64,000 nucleotides of DNA. Origin: Bradyrhizobium sp. CCH5-F6. Its GTDB lineage: Bacteria; Pseudomonadota; Alphaproteobacteria; Rhizobiales; Xanthobacteraceae. Under the pieces are notes generated by a model. The model was not told where the DNA came from, did no database searches, and saw only the letters and a program-made list of their open reading frames with translations. Both the position numbers and the translations under genes were made by a program. Of the stretch, positions 9,576-18,327 are shown one piece after another (position 1 is the first letter of the stretch; each line of letters starts with the position of its first letter). The DNA is taken from the NCBI RefSeq assembly GCF_001556045.1, contig NZ_LSIC01000141.1, positions 1 through 64,000 on the forward strand, read 5' to 3'.

Positions 9576-9585
9576 GGCCCAGCCA

Positions 9586-10968
9586 ATGGCCATCGTCACG
9601 ACCTCGAAGAAAGCTTGCTCGGTCAATCCGCTCAAGATGAGCCAGCCGATCGGCGGCTCGTTCGCCTTCATGGGTCTGCGCGGCGCCATGCCGCTGCTGC
9701 ACGGCTCGCAGGGCTGCACCTCGTTCGGACTGACTCTGTTCGTGCGGCATTTCAAGGAAGCCGTGCCGATGCAGACCACCGCAATGAGCGAGGTCGCGAC
9801 CGTGCTCGGCGGCTATGAGAACGTCGAGCAGGCGATCCTCAACATCTACAATCGCACCAAGCCGGAGATCATCGGCATCAGTTCGACCGGCGTCACCGAG
9901 ACCAAGGGCGACGACGTCGAGGGTTTCATCCGCCTGATCCGGCAAAGGCACCCGCAGCTCGAAAAATTCCCGCTGGTCTACGTTTCGACGCCCGACTTCA
10001 AGGACGCTTTCCAGGACGGCTGGGAGAAGACCGTGGCGCGCATGGTCGAGGTGCTCGTTGACCCCGTAGAGGCCGGGGCTGCGCACGATCCGGCGCGCGT
10101 GAACGTCCTGCCGGGCTGCCACCTCACGCCCGCAGATCTCGACGAGTTGCGTACGATCATCGAGGATTTCGGCCTCAAGCCGTCCTTCCTGCCGGACCTT
10201 GCCGGCTCGCTCGATGGACACATCCCGGACGAGTTCACGCCGACCACGATCGGCGGGATCGGGGTCGACGAGATCGCGACCATGGGGCAGGCGGCCTGGA
10301 CGATCGCGATCGGCGCGCAGATGAAGCGCGCGGCGGAAGCCATGCAGCAGAAGACGGGCGTGCCGTTCCGCCTGTTCGAGCGGCTCTGCGGCCTGATCCC
10401 CAACGACGAGTTCATCGCATTTCTCAGCGAGATCAGCGGCCGGCCGGTGCCGGCGAAGTACCGCCGTCAACGCGGCCAGCTGGCGGACGCGATGCTGGAT
10501 ACGCATTTCCACATCGGCGGCCGCAAGCTCGCCATCGGCGCCGAGCCGGACCTGCTGTTCGACCTCTCCAGCATGCTGCACGAGATCGGTGCCGAGGTCG
10601 CGGTCGCCGTGACCACGACGGTCTCGCCGGTGCTGGAGCGCGTCAGGACGCAGGAAGTCCTGATCGGCGATCTCGAAGACCTGGAGGAGCTTGCCAAGGC
10701 GCGCGACTGCGATCTCCTCATTACCCATTCCCACGGCCGCCAGGCGGCCTCGCGCCTCAGGATCCCGTTCTACCGCGCGGGTTTTCCGATGTTCGACCGT
10801 CTCGGCGCCGGACACCAGCTGTCGGTCGGCTACCGCGGCACACGCGATCTGATCTTCGATCTCGCCAATCTCGTCATCGCCGATCGCGAGGCCAACCATC
10901 AGCCGACGCCCGATACCTGGCGGACCACGGACAGCGGCGTCCAGGTCGTCCCGCCGCAACTGCACTGA
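9586..10968 (+). CDS. nifN: NifN, FeMo-cofactor scaffold
   Basis: NifN (460 residues) is the NifK-like partner of NifE. Features are the N-terminal KKACSVNPLKMSQPIGGSFA, the HGSQGCTSFGL motif and GISSTGVTETKGDD. ATG 9586 lies 10 bases after the nifE stop; a longer open frame overlaps nifE and is not used. The operon order nifE-nifN-nifX is the usual one. Confidence 0.97.
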   Translation: MAIVTTSKKACSVNPLKMSQPIGGSFAFMGLRGAMPLLHGSQGCTSFGLTLFVRHFKEAVPMQTTAMSEVATVLGGYENVEQAILNIYNRTKPEIIGISSTGVTETKGDDVEGFIRLIRQRHPQLEKFPLVYVSTPDFKDAFQDGWEKTVARMVEVLVDPVEAGAAHDPARVNVLPGCHLTPADLDELRTIIEDFGLKPSFLPDLAGSLDGHIPDEFTPTTIGGIGVDEIATMGQAAWTIAIGAQMKRAAEAMQQKTGVPFRLFERLCGLIPNDEFIAFLSEISGRPVPAKYRRQRGQLADAMLDTHFHIGGRKLAIGAEPDLLFDLSSMLHEIGAEVAVAVTTTVSPVLERVRTQEVLIGDLEDLEELAKARDCDLLITHSHGRQAASRLRIPFYRAGFPMFDRLGAGHQLSVGYRGTRDLIFDLANLVIADREANHQPTPDTWRTTDSGVQVVPPQLH

Positions 10969-10990
10969 CGCAACAAGAGGGACCAGATCG

Positions 10991-11386
10991 ATGAAAGTCG
11001 CCTTCGCCACCCAGGACCTCAAGCGCGTCGATGCGCATTTCGGCTGGGCCAAGAACATTGCCATCTACGACGTCAGCCCCGAGGGACACCGCTTCGTCGA
11101 GGCCATCCAGTTCGACGGCGACCTCAAGGAGGACGGTAACGAGGACAAGCTGGCGCCGAAGATCGAGGCGATCAAGGATTGTACGATCCTCTACGTCGCG
11201 GCGATCGGCGGCTCGGGCGCGGCGCGGGTCGTCGCCAACAACATCCATCCAATGAAGGTGACGCAGCCCGAAGCGATCGACGATCTCTGCGTCAAGCTCG
11301 AGGATGTTCTGAAGGGCGTGCCGCCGCCCTGGCTGCGCAAGGTGCTGGCCAGGGATCAGGAACGCAACTTTGACTTCGAAGACTGA
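10991..11386 (+). CDS. nifX: NifX, FeMo-co precursor carrier
   Basis: NifX (131 residues) binds NifB-co and VK-cluster during cofactor assembly. The protein is a single dinitrogenase iron-molybdenum cofactor-binding domain, with [20 protein letters not shown] at the N-terminus and [16 protein letters not shown] in the middle. It lies 22 bases after nifN and 11 bases before the NifX-associated gene. Confidence 0.95.
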   Translation: MKVAFATQDLKRVDAHFGWAKNIAIYDVSPEGHRFVEAIQFDGDLKEDGNEDKLAPKIEAIKDCTILYVAAIGGSGAARVVANNIHPMKVTQPEAIDDLCVKLEDVLKGVPPPWLRKVLARDQERNFDFED

Positions 11387-11397
11387 GGACAATCATC

Positions 11398-11868
11398 ATG
11401 GCCGATGCGGCTGAACTCGTTCAACCCGACGCCGCGGCCGAGGCGCCGTTCGTCAAGGAACTCATCAAGATCTGGCGGGCCCAGGACACCCATGGCGCCT
11501 GGGAGGGCAAGAAGGATCTCGACCTGCTCGAGCCCTACATCCTCGACAAGGAGAAGCGTCGTGCGCTGCCGATCGTCGGCGATCCCGACCCGGACACGAT
11601 CTGGCGCATGGAGCTGTTCTTCAACGCTGTCGCGCTATCGATAGAGAGGGCGACGGGAGTGATGATCTCTCCGATGCTGAAGATGCATCACGAGGGTTTT
11701 GGCCGCATGGTTCTGATCGGGGGGCGGCTGATCGTCGTCAACAAGCAGCTGCGCGACGTGCATCGCTTCGGCTTCGACAATCTGGCCAAGCTCGCCGCCG
11801 AAGGCGACAAATACGTCGCCGGTGCCGTCGAGATGATCCGCAAATTTCCAGACGTGGCAAACTACTGA
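11398..11868 (+). CDS. NifX-associated protein (DUF269 type)
   Basis: A 156-residue protein of the family always found beside nifX in diazotrophs (DUF269, NifX-associated). Recognised by [15 protein letters not shown], a [14 protein letters not shown] block and the C-terminal [19 protein letters not shown]. Its biochemical role is not established. It probably helps cofactor handling, given constant linkage to nifENX. Position and spacing show it is in the nifD operon. Confidence 0.9.
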   Translation: MADAAELVQPDAAAEAPFVKELIKIWRAQDTHGAWEGKKDLDLLEPYILDKEKRRALPIVGDPDPDTIWRMELFFNAVALSIERATGVMISPMLKMHHEGFGRMVLIGGRLIVVNKQLRDVHRFGFDNLAKLAAEGDKYVAGAVEMIRKFPDVANY

Positions 11869-11876
11869 GGTTGAAT

Positions 11877-12077
11877 ATGAGCGATCTTGAAACCCTGAAG
11901 GCCGAGATCAAGAAGCTGTCGGCCAAGGCCACGCAGGCCAAGATGGATCTCCATGATCTCTCCGAGGAGCTTCCGATCAACTGGATCTCTATCCTGAGCG
12001 TGGCCCAGAAGGCCCACGACGCCTTCTCCGAGCTCGAGCGCAAGCGCGAGGACCTCAAGGCGCTGGAAAAGGCCTGA
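11877..12077 (+). CDS. Small helical nif protein (DUF683/CCE_0567 type)
   Basis: A 66-residue, charged, almost entirely helical protein (LKAEIKKLSAKATQAKMDLH, ELPINWISILSVAQKA, then a lysine/glutamate-rich tail). It matches the small metalloprotein family of nif operons known as DUF683 or CCE_0567. ATG 11877 is chosen over TTG 11871. It lies 8 bases after the DUF269 gene and 15 before fdxB, the order seen in other proteobacterial nif operons. Confidence 0.85.
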   Translation: MSDLETLKAEIKKLSAKATQAKMDLHDLSEELPINWISILSVAQKAHDAFSELERKREDLKALEKA

Positions 12078-12092
12078 GGCGGGATTCCGATC

Positions 12093-12380
12093 ATGTCCTA
12101 CGCAACCCGCGACGGCCGCGACTGGAAACCGGACTATCTGGTGTCGATCGATGCCCAGAAGTGCATCGGCTGTGGCCGCTGTTACAAGGTCTGCGGCCGT
12201 GAGGTCATGACGCTGAAAGGCATCAACGAGGACGGCGAGATGATCGACCTCGATGACGACGATGACGAGGTCGAGAAGAAGGTGATGGTGATGAACGACG
12301 ACGGCGCCTGCATCGGCTGCGGCGCCTGCGCGCGAGTCTGTCCGACGAACTGCCAGACCCATGCTCCCGCGGCCGTCTGA
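12093..12380 (+). CDS. fdxB: nif-specific ferredoxin III (FdxB type)
   Basis: A 95-residue ferredoxin for two [4Fe-4S] clusters. Cluster motifs are CIGCGRCYKVCGR (about residues 27-39) and CIGCGACARVCPTNC (about 74-88), separated by a very acidic linker with DDDDDE. This long spacing marks the nif-specific ferredoxin III family. As an operon member it may feed electrons to cofactor assembly (for example NifB) or to nitrogenase; which one cannot be read from sequence. Confidence 0.92.
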   Translation: MSYATRDGRDWKPDYLVSIDAQKCIGCGRCYKVCGREVMTLKGINEDGEMIDLDDDDDEVEKKVMVMNDDGACIGCGACARVCPTNCQTHAPAAV

Positions 12381-12397
12381 GGCGTGTGGGATCGGAG

Positions 12398-12715
12398 ATG
12401 AGCAAGACCCGGTTCGCCAGGTACAACATCGGCCAGGTGATCCGCCACCGGCTCTATACGATGCGCGGCGTCATCTTCGACGTCGAGACATCGTTCGCCG
12501 GCACGGATGGCGAACCGGAGCCCGACGGGGCGGCGACGGGTCTGGTCTACCGGCTGTTCGCCGAGGACGATGAAATCCCCTACGTGGCCTGTATCGCGGA
12601 ACGCGACCTAGAGCCCGATGATTCCGGCGAGCCGGTCAGCCATCCAGGGATCGGGGCCATGTTCGAGGTCGGCGAAGCCGGCGGCTATCGCCGGCGCCGG
12701 CACGTATTGAACTGA
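12398..12715 (+). CDS. hspQ: HspQ/YccV-like protein
   Basis: A 105-residue protein with the HspQ (YccV, hemimethylated-DNA-binding fold) pattern: FARYNIGQVIRHRLYTMRGV, VYRLFAEDDEIPYVACIAE and DDSGEPVSHPGIG. HspQ acts as a protease-specificity factor in enterobacteria. Its meaning in a nif operon is unknown, but quality control of nitrogenase proteins is a reasonable guess. ATG 12398 is used; a GTG at 12386 is an alternative with better spacing from GAGG. It is probably the last gene of the nifD operon, since the next gene faces it. Confidence 0.82.
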   Translation: MSKTRFARYNIGQVIRHRLYTMRGVIFDVETSFAGTDGEPEPDGAATGLVYRLFAEDDEIPYVACIAERDLEPDDSGEPVSHPGIGAMFEVGEAGGYRRRRHVLN

Positions 12716-12740
12716 CACGCGAGCGACGCTGCGATCCGCC

Positions 12741-13055
12741 CTACTCGATCCCCTGTTCGCGCGACTTCATCATCGCAGCGATGCGGAAACGTTCGTGGAT
12801 GGCGACGGGATTGGCAAGCATGTCGGCTTCCGCCTGCCTGAACGCGGCGAGCACGATCTCGGCCTCCTCGCGCGTCAGGGGCACGCGGCCAGCCATGTGG
12901 GTCGCCTCCGGCGCGGCGGCACGGATCGCGCGGCGATAGGGGTGATCCTTCACCTCGATCAGCTCGTTCGCTTCGAGCTTGCCGCCGAGCGTGATCGCGA
13001 GTCCGACGACCTCGAGCTTGCGGCCGTCCTGCGTGGTCTTGACCAGGATCGCCAT
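12741..13055 (-). CDS. Unrecognised protein, 104 residues
   Basis: I do not recognise this protein. It begins MAILVKTTQDGRKLEVVGL, has no membrane segment or cysteine cluster, and looks like a small alpha/beta fold followed by helices (REEAEIVLAAFRQAEADML). Its start overlaps the stop of the gene at 13501 (TGATG), so the two are translationally coupled. Codon use is like the neighbours. The pair sits between two nif operons on the opposite strand and could be nif-related by position only. Confidence 0.7.
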   Translation of the reverse strand: MAILVKTTQDGRKLEVVGLAITLGGKLEANELIEVKDHPYRRAIRAAAPEATHMAGRVPLTREEAEIVLAAFRQAEADMLANPVAIHERFRIAAMMKSREQGIE

Positions 13056-13501
13056 CACGGCACCAGCGGCATGGCAAAGCCGGGGCTGGGATGGGCGTCG
13101 TAATAGTCCGGGCGTTCCGGCCAGCCGCCTTCGGCGATGAACTTGAACGCTGTGATCTTCACGGGCGCACCTTGCGAGCAGGAGACCTCGACGAACTTGA
13201 TCTCGCGCGGGCCGGGGCCGGCGGAAAAGTCCGCCACGACGGTCCCGTCGGCCTTGCAGGCTCGCGCAAAGCCCGGTGTGCCGACACTGCTTGCCGGCAC
13301 CGGATTGGCTGCGAGGTTTACGCCTGCATCGCCGCTGAAAGCCGGGGTCGCAAACTTGAACGTGGCGAGGACGGCGCTGCGATCCACCGGCCGATCAGCG
13401 GTGATCGGGCGCGCGACCGAATAGACGGTCAGCGTGCCGCCATCGAGCAACGCCTTGATCTCGTCTTCCGAGCAGGCGGCGAATTCAGACGCGACGTTCA
13501 T
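13055..13501 (-). CDS. Unrecognised protein, 148 residues
   Basis: I do not recognise this protein. ATG 13501 is chosen because GGAG lies 7 bases upstream; the frame stays open to 13684 without a better start. It contains three cysteines (AACSEDE, ARACKAD, VSCSQGAP), no signal peptide from this start, and a probable beta-rich body (DRSAVLATFKFATPAF, REIKFVEVSCSQGAPVKI). It is the first gene of a two-gene reverse unit. No good -24/-12 element was found upstream, unlike other reverse genes here. Confidence 0.7.
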   Translation of the reverse strand: MNVASEFAACSEDEIKALLDGGTLTVYSVARPITADRPVDRSAVLATFKFATPAFSGDAGVNLAANPVPASSVGTPGFARACKADGTVVADFSAGPGPREIKFVEVSCSQGAPVKITAFKFIAEGGWPERPDYYDAHPSPGFAMPLVP

Positions 13502-13737
13502 GTCATTCTCCATGCCAGGGGGGCCTGGCTGAACAGCATCAATTTCCATGCCACCTCGCATTCCCTTCCCGGGAGCTACGACGTCGCCAAAACCGGGAGA
13601 ATCGGCGTGGAACTGGCCCCACATGCTCAGCCGGGCGAGTGACGACGCTGTCGCGTGTCGGATTCCTGACCTAGCGTCCGCCAAGCCTAGCGCGATTCTT
13701 GCACCAGTCGAACGATCCGACCGCGAACGAGGACAGC

Positions 13738-14142
13738 ATGGACCAAAATACCGCCTATGCGATCTGCGCCTTCAATGACATCCCGAGCCAGCGGGCGATC
13801 GGCTTTCATCTCATGATCGTCGGCGAAGACGGGATGCCGCAGCCCTGGCCGATCGTGATCGTGCGCTGGGGCAAGCAGGTGTTCGGCTATCTCAACCGCT
13901 GCCCGCACAATGGGGTGAACCTGGACTGGGAGCGCCACCAATTCCTGGACGGGAACGGAACCAGGCTGATGTGCGGCAAGCACGGTGCGACCTTCGAACT
14001 CGGAACCGGCACTTGCGTGGACGGGCCCTGCAAGGGCGAGAGCTTGACGCCGATCGCGCTCGCCGTCCTAGACGGCGATATCTGCGTGACCGGTGTGACG
14101 CTGGTGGAGGACGACGAGACGGCCTGCGAGGAAGAGGCCTGA
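13738..14142 (+). CDS. Rieske-type [2Fe-2S] protein, copy 1
   Basis: A 134-residue soluble Rieske-domain protein. The cluster motifs are CPHNGVNL (C-x-H) and CGKHGATFE (C-x2-H), about 18 residues apart, followed by CVDGPCKGESLTPIALAV. No membrane segment or oxygenase domain is present, so it looks like a stand-alone electron carrier. GAGGA lies upstream of ATG 13738. A paralogue sharing the DGPC-K--L-PIALAV segment lies at 24769 in the nifB operon. A role in supplying electrons to nif reactions is inference. Confidence 0.88.
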   Translation: MDQNTAYAICAFNDIPSQRAIGFHLMIVGEDGMPQPWPIVIVRWGKQVFGYLNRCPHNGVNLDWERHQFLDGNGTRLMCGKHGATFELGTGTCVDGPCKGESLTPIALAVLDGDICVTGVTLVEDDETACEEEA

Positions 14143-14152
14143 CGACGATGCG

Positions 14153-14743
14153 TCAGACCGGGCGGTTCTCGTTGCGGTTCTTCACCGGCTCCATCTTCGC
14201 AACGCCGTCCTCGAAGGAGATCTCGGTATAGGAGCCGTCGAGCTCCCTGGCGGCATCGAGCAGATAGTCGAGCTTGCCCGCGGTATCGAGCTTCTTGATG
14301 TCGTTCTTGTCCACGCCGGCGAGGTCCATCATCTCCTTCCACACCGTCGATTCGTCGCACGGCAAGATACGGAATTCGATGTCCCCGATCCTGGTACGGT
14401 ACTTCGCCAGCAGGTCGATGTTGTTGCAGAACATGAAGTAGCTGCCTTTCGGGCTCAACGCGCCGTCCAGCACCTTGGCGACGTCGGCGAGATAGGCGTA
14501 GGAATGTAGATAACCGGCGAGCACCGGAATGGTCTCTTCGCCTTCCTGCGCGACGGTCAGCACCTGCTCGATTGAATAATCCGGCGGACGCTTCTCGTCG
14601 GCGACCTGGGCCTGGAATTTCAGCGCGATGTCGCCGCGAAAGCCGAAGCGGCCGGGCTTGGTCGTGTCGCCCTTCAGCACCGCGTTCAGGAGCCGGCCTT
14701 CCTTGTCCAGGCGGCCAAGGGCGGTGTTGTCGATCGACGTCAT
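14153..14743 (-). CDS. Unrecognised protein under a sigma54 promoter
   Basis: I do not recognise this 196-residue soluble protein (MTSIDNTALGRLDKEGRLLN at the start). It has no cysteine motif except two single cysteines (FMFCNN, ILPCDEST), no membrane segment, and a charged C-terminus. The upstream region carries a -24/-12 element (14809-14822) and a NifA site shared with the IscA/nifU/nifS operon. It is therefore likely to be expressed during nitrogen fixation. It runs opposite to the Rieske gene with a 10-base gap between the stops. Confidence 0.78.
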   Translation of the reverse strand: MTSIDNTALGRLDKEGRLLNAVLKGDTTKPGRFGFRGDIALKFQAQVADEKRPPDYSIEQVLTVAQEGEETIPVLAGYLHSYAYLADVAKVLDGALSPKGSYFMFCNNIDLLAKYRTRIGDIEFRILPCDESTVWKEMMDLAGVDKNDIKKLDTAGKLDYLLDAARELDGSYTEISFEDGVAKMEPVKNRNENRPV

Positions 14744-14807
14744 GAATGTCTCCTTGTCTCATCTGCCGCGCGGCGTCCGGCCGGCGCGAAGCTCTCGATC
14801 GCCGTTA

Positions 14808-14823
14808 TGCAAGGAGTTTGCCG
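14808..14823 (-). promoter_or_regulatory. sigma54 promoter for the reverse 196-residue gene
   Basis: The reverse strand reads CGGCAAACTCCTTGCA: GG (14822-14821), ten bases, GC (14810-14809), a good -24/-12 match. Predicted start near 14797, leader about 54 bases. The NifA site at 14944 lies about 122 bases upstream. Confidence 0.62.
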
Positions 14824-14943
14824 CCTGCCTGCGTATCCGCCGAAAGTTCGAAAGCGGCGGGAATCCGGACTGCTCGGCGCGCAGCTGCACATCGCCCGGT
14901 ATGGCAATGCCATTCCACTTGTCCACGCGCCGCGAACGCCCCC

Positions 14944-14959
14944 TGTCGCAAACCCGACA
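14944..14959. promoter_or_regulatory. NifA site between reverse gene and iscA-type gene
   Basis: TGTCGCAAACCCGACA, an exact TGT-N10-ACA. It lies 65 bases before the forward -24 element and 122 before the reverse one. Confidence 0.8.
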
Positions 14960-15023
14960 AGCGTCGCAAAGGCAACAGCCGGGTGGCGGAACGAAAATGC
15001 AGCAATTTCAGACGTGTGCGCTC

Positions 15024-15039
15024 TGGCACGAGACTTGCG
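15024..15039 (+). promoter_or_regulatory. sigma54 promoter for IscA-nifU-nifS operon
   Basis: TGGCACGAGACTTGCG is a perfect TGGCAC-N5-TTGC element. Predicted start near 15050, leader about 29 bases to the ATG at 15079. Confidence 0.9.
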
Positions 15040-15078
15040 ATCCCTCATTGCAGCAGACCCAGATAGCGAGGGCGACCG

Positions 15079-15399
15079 ATGATCAACCTGACAGACAGCG
15101 CGGTGAACGCGGTGAAGACCGCGATCTCCTCGGCGGCGCAGCCGACGAGCGGCTTGCGTATCATGGTCGAAACCGGCGGCTGCGCCGGCTTCAAATACAT
15201 GATGGGCCTCGCCGAAGAAGCCAAGCCCGATGACACCGTCATCGAGCGTGGCGGCGTCAAGGTTTTCGTGGACAGCCAAAGCCACGAGCATCTCAATGGC
15301 ACCACGATCGACTTCGTCGTGGCGCTGGAGGGCTCTGGCTTCACCTTCGACAATCCCAACGCGAAGTCGAGCTGCTCCTGCGGCAAATCGTTCAGCTAA
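15079..15399 (+). CDS. HesB/IscA-type Fe-S carrier
   Basis: A 106-residue A-type carrier. The three family cysteines are present: one in TGGCAGFKYMM and two in SSCSCGKSF near the C-terminus. It leads an operon with a short NifU and NifS, as iscN-type genes do in rhizobia, and probably passes clusters to nitrogenase proteins. A second, more divergent A-type gene is at 20140. Confidence 0.92.
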   Translation: MINLTDSAVNAVKTAISSAAQPTSGLRIMVETGGCAGFKYMMGLAEEAKPDDTVIERGGVKVFVDSQSHEHLNGTTIDFVVALEGSGFTFDNPNAKSSCSCGKSFS

Positions 15400-15437
15400 G
15401 TCGCGACCGTCGTCGATCTGCAAGAGAAAGATGCGAA

Positions 15438-15731
15438 ATGCTCGTCGAATCCGAACACCAAAACCAGTTGCCAGCCGCTGAACCCAATGAACGTGAACGC
15501 GTCGTTCGCGCCGTGCTCGACGAGATCCGGCCCAATCTCAAGCGCGACGGCGGCGATTGCGAGCTGCTCGAGATCGATGGCAACAAGATCATGGTCAGGC
15601 TCACCGGAGCCTGCGTGTTCTGCAAGCTGGCGAGCGCGACCCTCGAGGGTATTCAGGCCCGGTTGATCGAACGGCTCGGCGAGTTCGTTCGCCTGATTCC
15701 CGTCGCCGGAGCTGTCAAAGCGCGCCATTGA
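15438..15731 (+). CDS. nifU: Short NifU (C-terminal Nfu domain only)
   Basis: A 97-residue protein made of the NifU C-terminal domain. The cluster-binding pair is CVFCKL (about residues 59-64), preceded by DEIRPNLKRDGGDCELLEI. The N-terminal IscU-like scaffold and central [2Fe-2S] domain of full NifU are absent. Since sufBCD is encoded nearby, SUF may supply the scaffold function. It lies between the IscA-type gene and nifS. Confidence 0.9.
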   Translation: MLVESEHQNQLPAAEPNERERVVRAVLDEIRPNLKRDGGDCELLEIDGNKIMVRLTGACVFCKLASATLEGIQARLIERLGEFVRLIPVAGAVKARH

Positions 15732-15744
15732 GGAGAGGGGTTCC

Positions 15745-16941
15745 GTGCGGCCGATCTACCTCGACAATAACGCGACGACCCGCACGGATCCCTCAGTCGT
15801 CGCGGCGATGCTGCCATTCTTCTCCGACCAGTTCGGCAACGCGTCCTCAGTGCACGCCTTCGGTAACGACGTTGCCGGGGCGGTGAAGGAGGCGCGGCGC
15901 AGCGTGCAGGCGCTGATCGGCGCCGCCTTTGACCACGAGATCGTCTTCACCTCAGGTGGCACGGAGTCGGACAATGCGGCGATCCTGTCAGCGCTCGCCA
16001 CTCAGGAAGGACGGGACGAGATCGTCACCACCGCCGTGGAGCATCCCGCCGTGCTGTCGCTGGTCGAAGAGCTGGGCGGCCGCGGTATCAAAAGCCATCT
16101 CATCCCCGTGGATACACGTGGCCGCCTGGACATCGAGGCCTTTCGGCGCGCGTTGGGACCGCGTACCGCGATCGCGTCCGTGATGTGGGCCAACAACGAG
16201 ACCGGCACGGTCTTCCCGGTCGAGTTTCTGGCCAAGATGGCGCGCTCGGCTGGCGCGCTGTTTCATACCGATGCGGTGCAGGCCGTCGGACGACTTCCGA
16301 TCGATCTCAAGACCAGCGAGATCGACATGCTCTCGCTCTCCGGCCACAAGCTGCACGGTCCCAAGGGCATTGGAGCGCTCTATGTGCGCAAGGGAACGAA
16401 ATTCAAACCGCTGCTTCTGGGTGGTCCTCAGGAACGCCGCCGCCGCGCCGGCACCGAAAACGTTCCCGGGATCGTCGGTCTCGGCAGGGCAGCCGAGCTT
16501 GCAGTAGTGACATTGGAGCAGGAGCGGGCGCAGATCGCCGCGTTGCGCGACCGGATGGAGCAGGGCATCCTGCGGCTCGGCCATTGCATGGTGCTGGGCG
16601 ACATCAAGAGCCGGCTGCCGAACACCTCGAACATCGCCTTCGAGCATGTCGAGGGCGAAGCCATCATCCATCATCTGAACCGCGCCGGCATTGCCGCCTC
16701 GCTGGGATCGGCCTGCGCCTCCGGATCGATGGAGCCCTCGCATGTGCTGCGTGCGATGAACGTGCCGGCCGCGTCGTTGCGCGGCGCGATCCGCTTTTCC
16801 CTGTCGCGCGAAACCACCGGCGACGAGATCGACCGTGTCCTGCACGCATTGCCGGACATCCTATCGAAACTGAGAGCATTGTCTCCGTCGTGGCAAGGGC
16901 GCGCGAGCGACACCTCTCGTCCTGCGGAGATGAGCCTATGA
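15745..16941 (+). CDS. nifS: NifS cysteine desulfurase
   Basis: Group I cysteine desulfurase (398 residues) that supplies sulfur for nitrogenase clusters. It starts [18 protein letters not shown], has the PLP lysine in [17 protein letters not shown] (about residue 203) and the active cysteine in [16 protein letters not shown] (about 325). The start is GTG 15745, with AGGAG in good position. The stop overlaps the nifT start (16938-16941). Confidence 0.96.
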   Translation: MRPIYLDNNATTRTDPSVVAAMLPFFSDQFGNASSVHAFGNDVAGAVKEARRSVQALIGAAFDHEIVFTSGGTESDNAAILSALATQEGRDEIVTTAVEHPAVLSLVEELGGRGIKSHLIPVDTRGRLDIEAFRRALGPRTAIASVMWANNETGTVFPVEFLAKMARSAGALFHTDAVQAVGRLPIDLKTSEIDMLSLSGHKLHGPKGIGALYVRKGTKFKPLLLGGPQERRRRAGTENVPGIVGLGRAAELAVVTLEQERAQIAALRDRMEQGILRLGHCMVLGDIKSRLPNTSNIAFEHVEGEAIIHHLNRAGIAASLGSACASGSMEPSHVLRAMNVPAASLRGAIRFSLSRETTGDEIDRVLHALPDILSKLRALSPSWQGRASDTSRPAEMSL

Positions 16942-17159
16942 AAGTCATGATTCGCCGTTCCCCGGAGACCGGCCTGTCGATCTACGTGCCGAAGAAGGAT
17001 CTCGAGGAGCCGATAGTCGAAGCCGAGCACGAGACGTTGTGGGGCGGCTGGATCCGGATCGCGAACGGCTGGGTGCTCGATCTGCCGCAGATGGCTGCCG
17101 ATACCAACCTGCCGATCACGATCAACGCCAAGAAGCGTGGCGGCGAGGGAGACGAGTGA
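16938..17159 (+). CDS. nifT: NifT/FixU protein
   Basis: A 73-residue NifT/FixU family protein: [20 protein letters not shown], then [17 protein letters not shown]. Its function is unknown; mutants elsewhere show mild effects on nitrogenase. It overlaps nifS by 4 bases and the SIR2-like gene by one, a tightly coupled trio. Confidence 0.93.
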   Translation: MKVMIRRSPETGLSIYVPKKDLEEPIVEAEHETLWGGWIRIANGWVLDLPQMAADTNLPITINAKKRGGEGDE

Positions 17160-18025
17160 TGAACGCGCCGGTCCCGCAGATCGAGTTCGCCAATCCGGCC
17201 GATGCCGAGGCGATTTTCCGCGAGGTTGTCGGGCGGCTTCGTAGTGGCAGCGTCATTCCCTATCTTGGAACTGGCGTGACCGAGCTGTCCGCGCCAAGCG
17301 TGCCGATGAACCCGGAAGGTCTCGCGGCATTTCTCGGTAGCAAGGTTGCGCTGCCGCGGCGGGCCAGGGGCAACGCCTGGGCCGCGGCGCAGCACATCGA
17401 GAGCACGCGGCATCGCGCCACCGTGACGGCCCTGATGTCGGAGGCCTTTGCGACGCCGGTCGCGCCGACATCGTTGCATCGGTATCTCGCCACGCTGCCG
17501 CTCCCCCTGATCGTCGATAGCTGGTACGATGGCGCGATGCGCACGGCGCTGGCCGGTCGGGACGACTGGGGCGAGATCCAGGGCATCACTCGCGCCGGCA
17601 TCGGCGAGGATCGCTGGTACCGGTTTTACGATGCCACCGGCCAGGAGGTCGACCGCGCCCGGGCCAAGGACTGGACCACCATCCTCTACAAGCCCCACGG
17701 CAGCGTCGCGCCGGCGAAGAACTTTCTGATCTCCGACGCTGACTATGTCGAGGTCTTGACCGAGATCGACATCCAGACGCCGATCCCGGACGAGGTGAAG
17801 GCGCGGCGCACGGGCCGGAGCTTCCTGTTCCTCGGCTGTCGCTTCAACGATCAGCTCCTGCGCACCTATGCGCGACAGGTGTCGAAGCGCTCCGCGGACA
17901 CGCACTATGCAGTCGTCGAGCCGGACGCGCTGTCGAAGAACGAACTGCGCTTCCTGGTGAGCCAGGGACTGACCCCGCTCGCCATCCCGCTCCCGCGCGC
18001 CATAGAGATCGTGCTGGCGGGTTGA
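17159..18025 (+). CDS. SIR2-like domain protein
   Basis: A 288-residue protein with a SIR2_2-like fold: [16 protein letters not shown] near residue 28 (nucleotide-binding loop), LYKPHGSV near 180 and [14 protein letters not shown] near 222. SIR2-like genes of this type are found in nif clusters of several diazotrophs, but the activity is unproven. It could be an NAD hydrolase, deacylase or binding protein. ATG 17159 overlaps the nifT stop (TGATG). It ends the IscA-nifU-nifS-nifT operon; the following 300 bases hold the nifB promoter. Confidence 0.82.
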   Translation: MNAPVPQIEFANPADAEAIFREVVGRLRSGSVIPYLGTGVTELSAPSVPMNPEGLAAFLGSKVALPRRARGNAWAAAQHIESTRHRATVTALMSEAFATPVAPTSLHRYLATLPLPLIVDSWYDGAMRTALAGRDDWGEIQGITRAGIGEDRWYRFYDATGQEVDRARAKDWTTILYKPHGSVAPAKNFLISDADYVEVLTEIDIQTPIPDEVKARRTGRSFLFLGCRFNDQLLRTYARQVSKRSADTHYAVVEPDALSKNELRFLVSQGLTPLAIPLPRAIEIVLAG

Positions 18026-18134
18026 GACACCGGCCGTTTGCGAACTGTCGTCCCTTCTTCCCTCCGGGAGCGGGGCCGAACGCGTTTGCAAGGCGCCTGT
18101 CGTCATCAGGCATCACCGCGAACCTAACGACATC

Positions 18135-18150
18135 TGTCACCTTTCCAACA
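18135..18150. promoter_or_regulatory. NifA site upstream of nifB
   Basis: TGTCACCTTTCCAACA, an exact TGT-N10-ACA, 78 bases before the nifB -24 element. Confidence 0.8.
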
Positions 18151-18226
18151 TGCGTTGGCAACCCGACATTCTTCCGCACGAGCGCTAACTCCTTGAAGCA
18201 AGACAAGAATGTCGCCGGCGCGACGG

Positions 18227-18242
18227 TGGCATGCGGGTTGCT
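18227..18242 (+). promoter_or_regulatory. sigma54 promoter for nifB operon
   Basis: TGGCATGCGGGTTGCT matches TGGCAC-N5-TTGC with one change. Predicted start near 18253, leader about 75 bases. It probably drives the long gene row from nifB to the truncated haemoglobin gene at 25418. Confidence 0.9.
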
Positions 18243-18327
18243 AATACCTTTCTAGAACCACTCTTAGGACGCTTCTCGAAATCCGAGTCCCGCAAAATCC
18301 GTTCGGCCTGCAAGGAGAACTGACCAC

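Noticed and set aside
13656..13703. Near NifA site TGTCGGATTCCTGACC and a -24/-12-like TAGCGCGATTCTTGCA before the Rieske gene
   Set aside because: The enhancer lacks the final A, the -24 half has AG for GG, and they are only 17 bases apart, too close for the usual looping. Not strong enough to list as a promoter.
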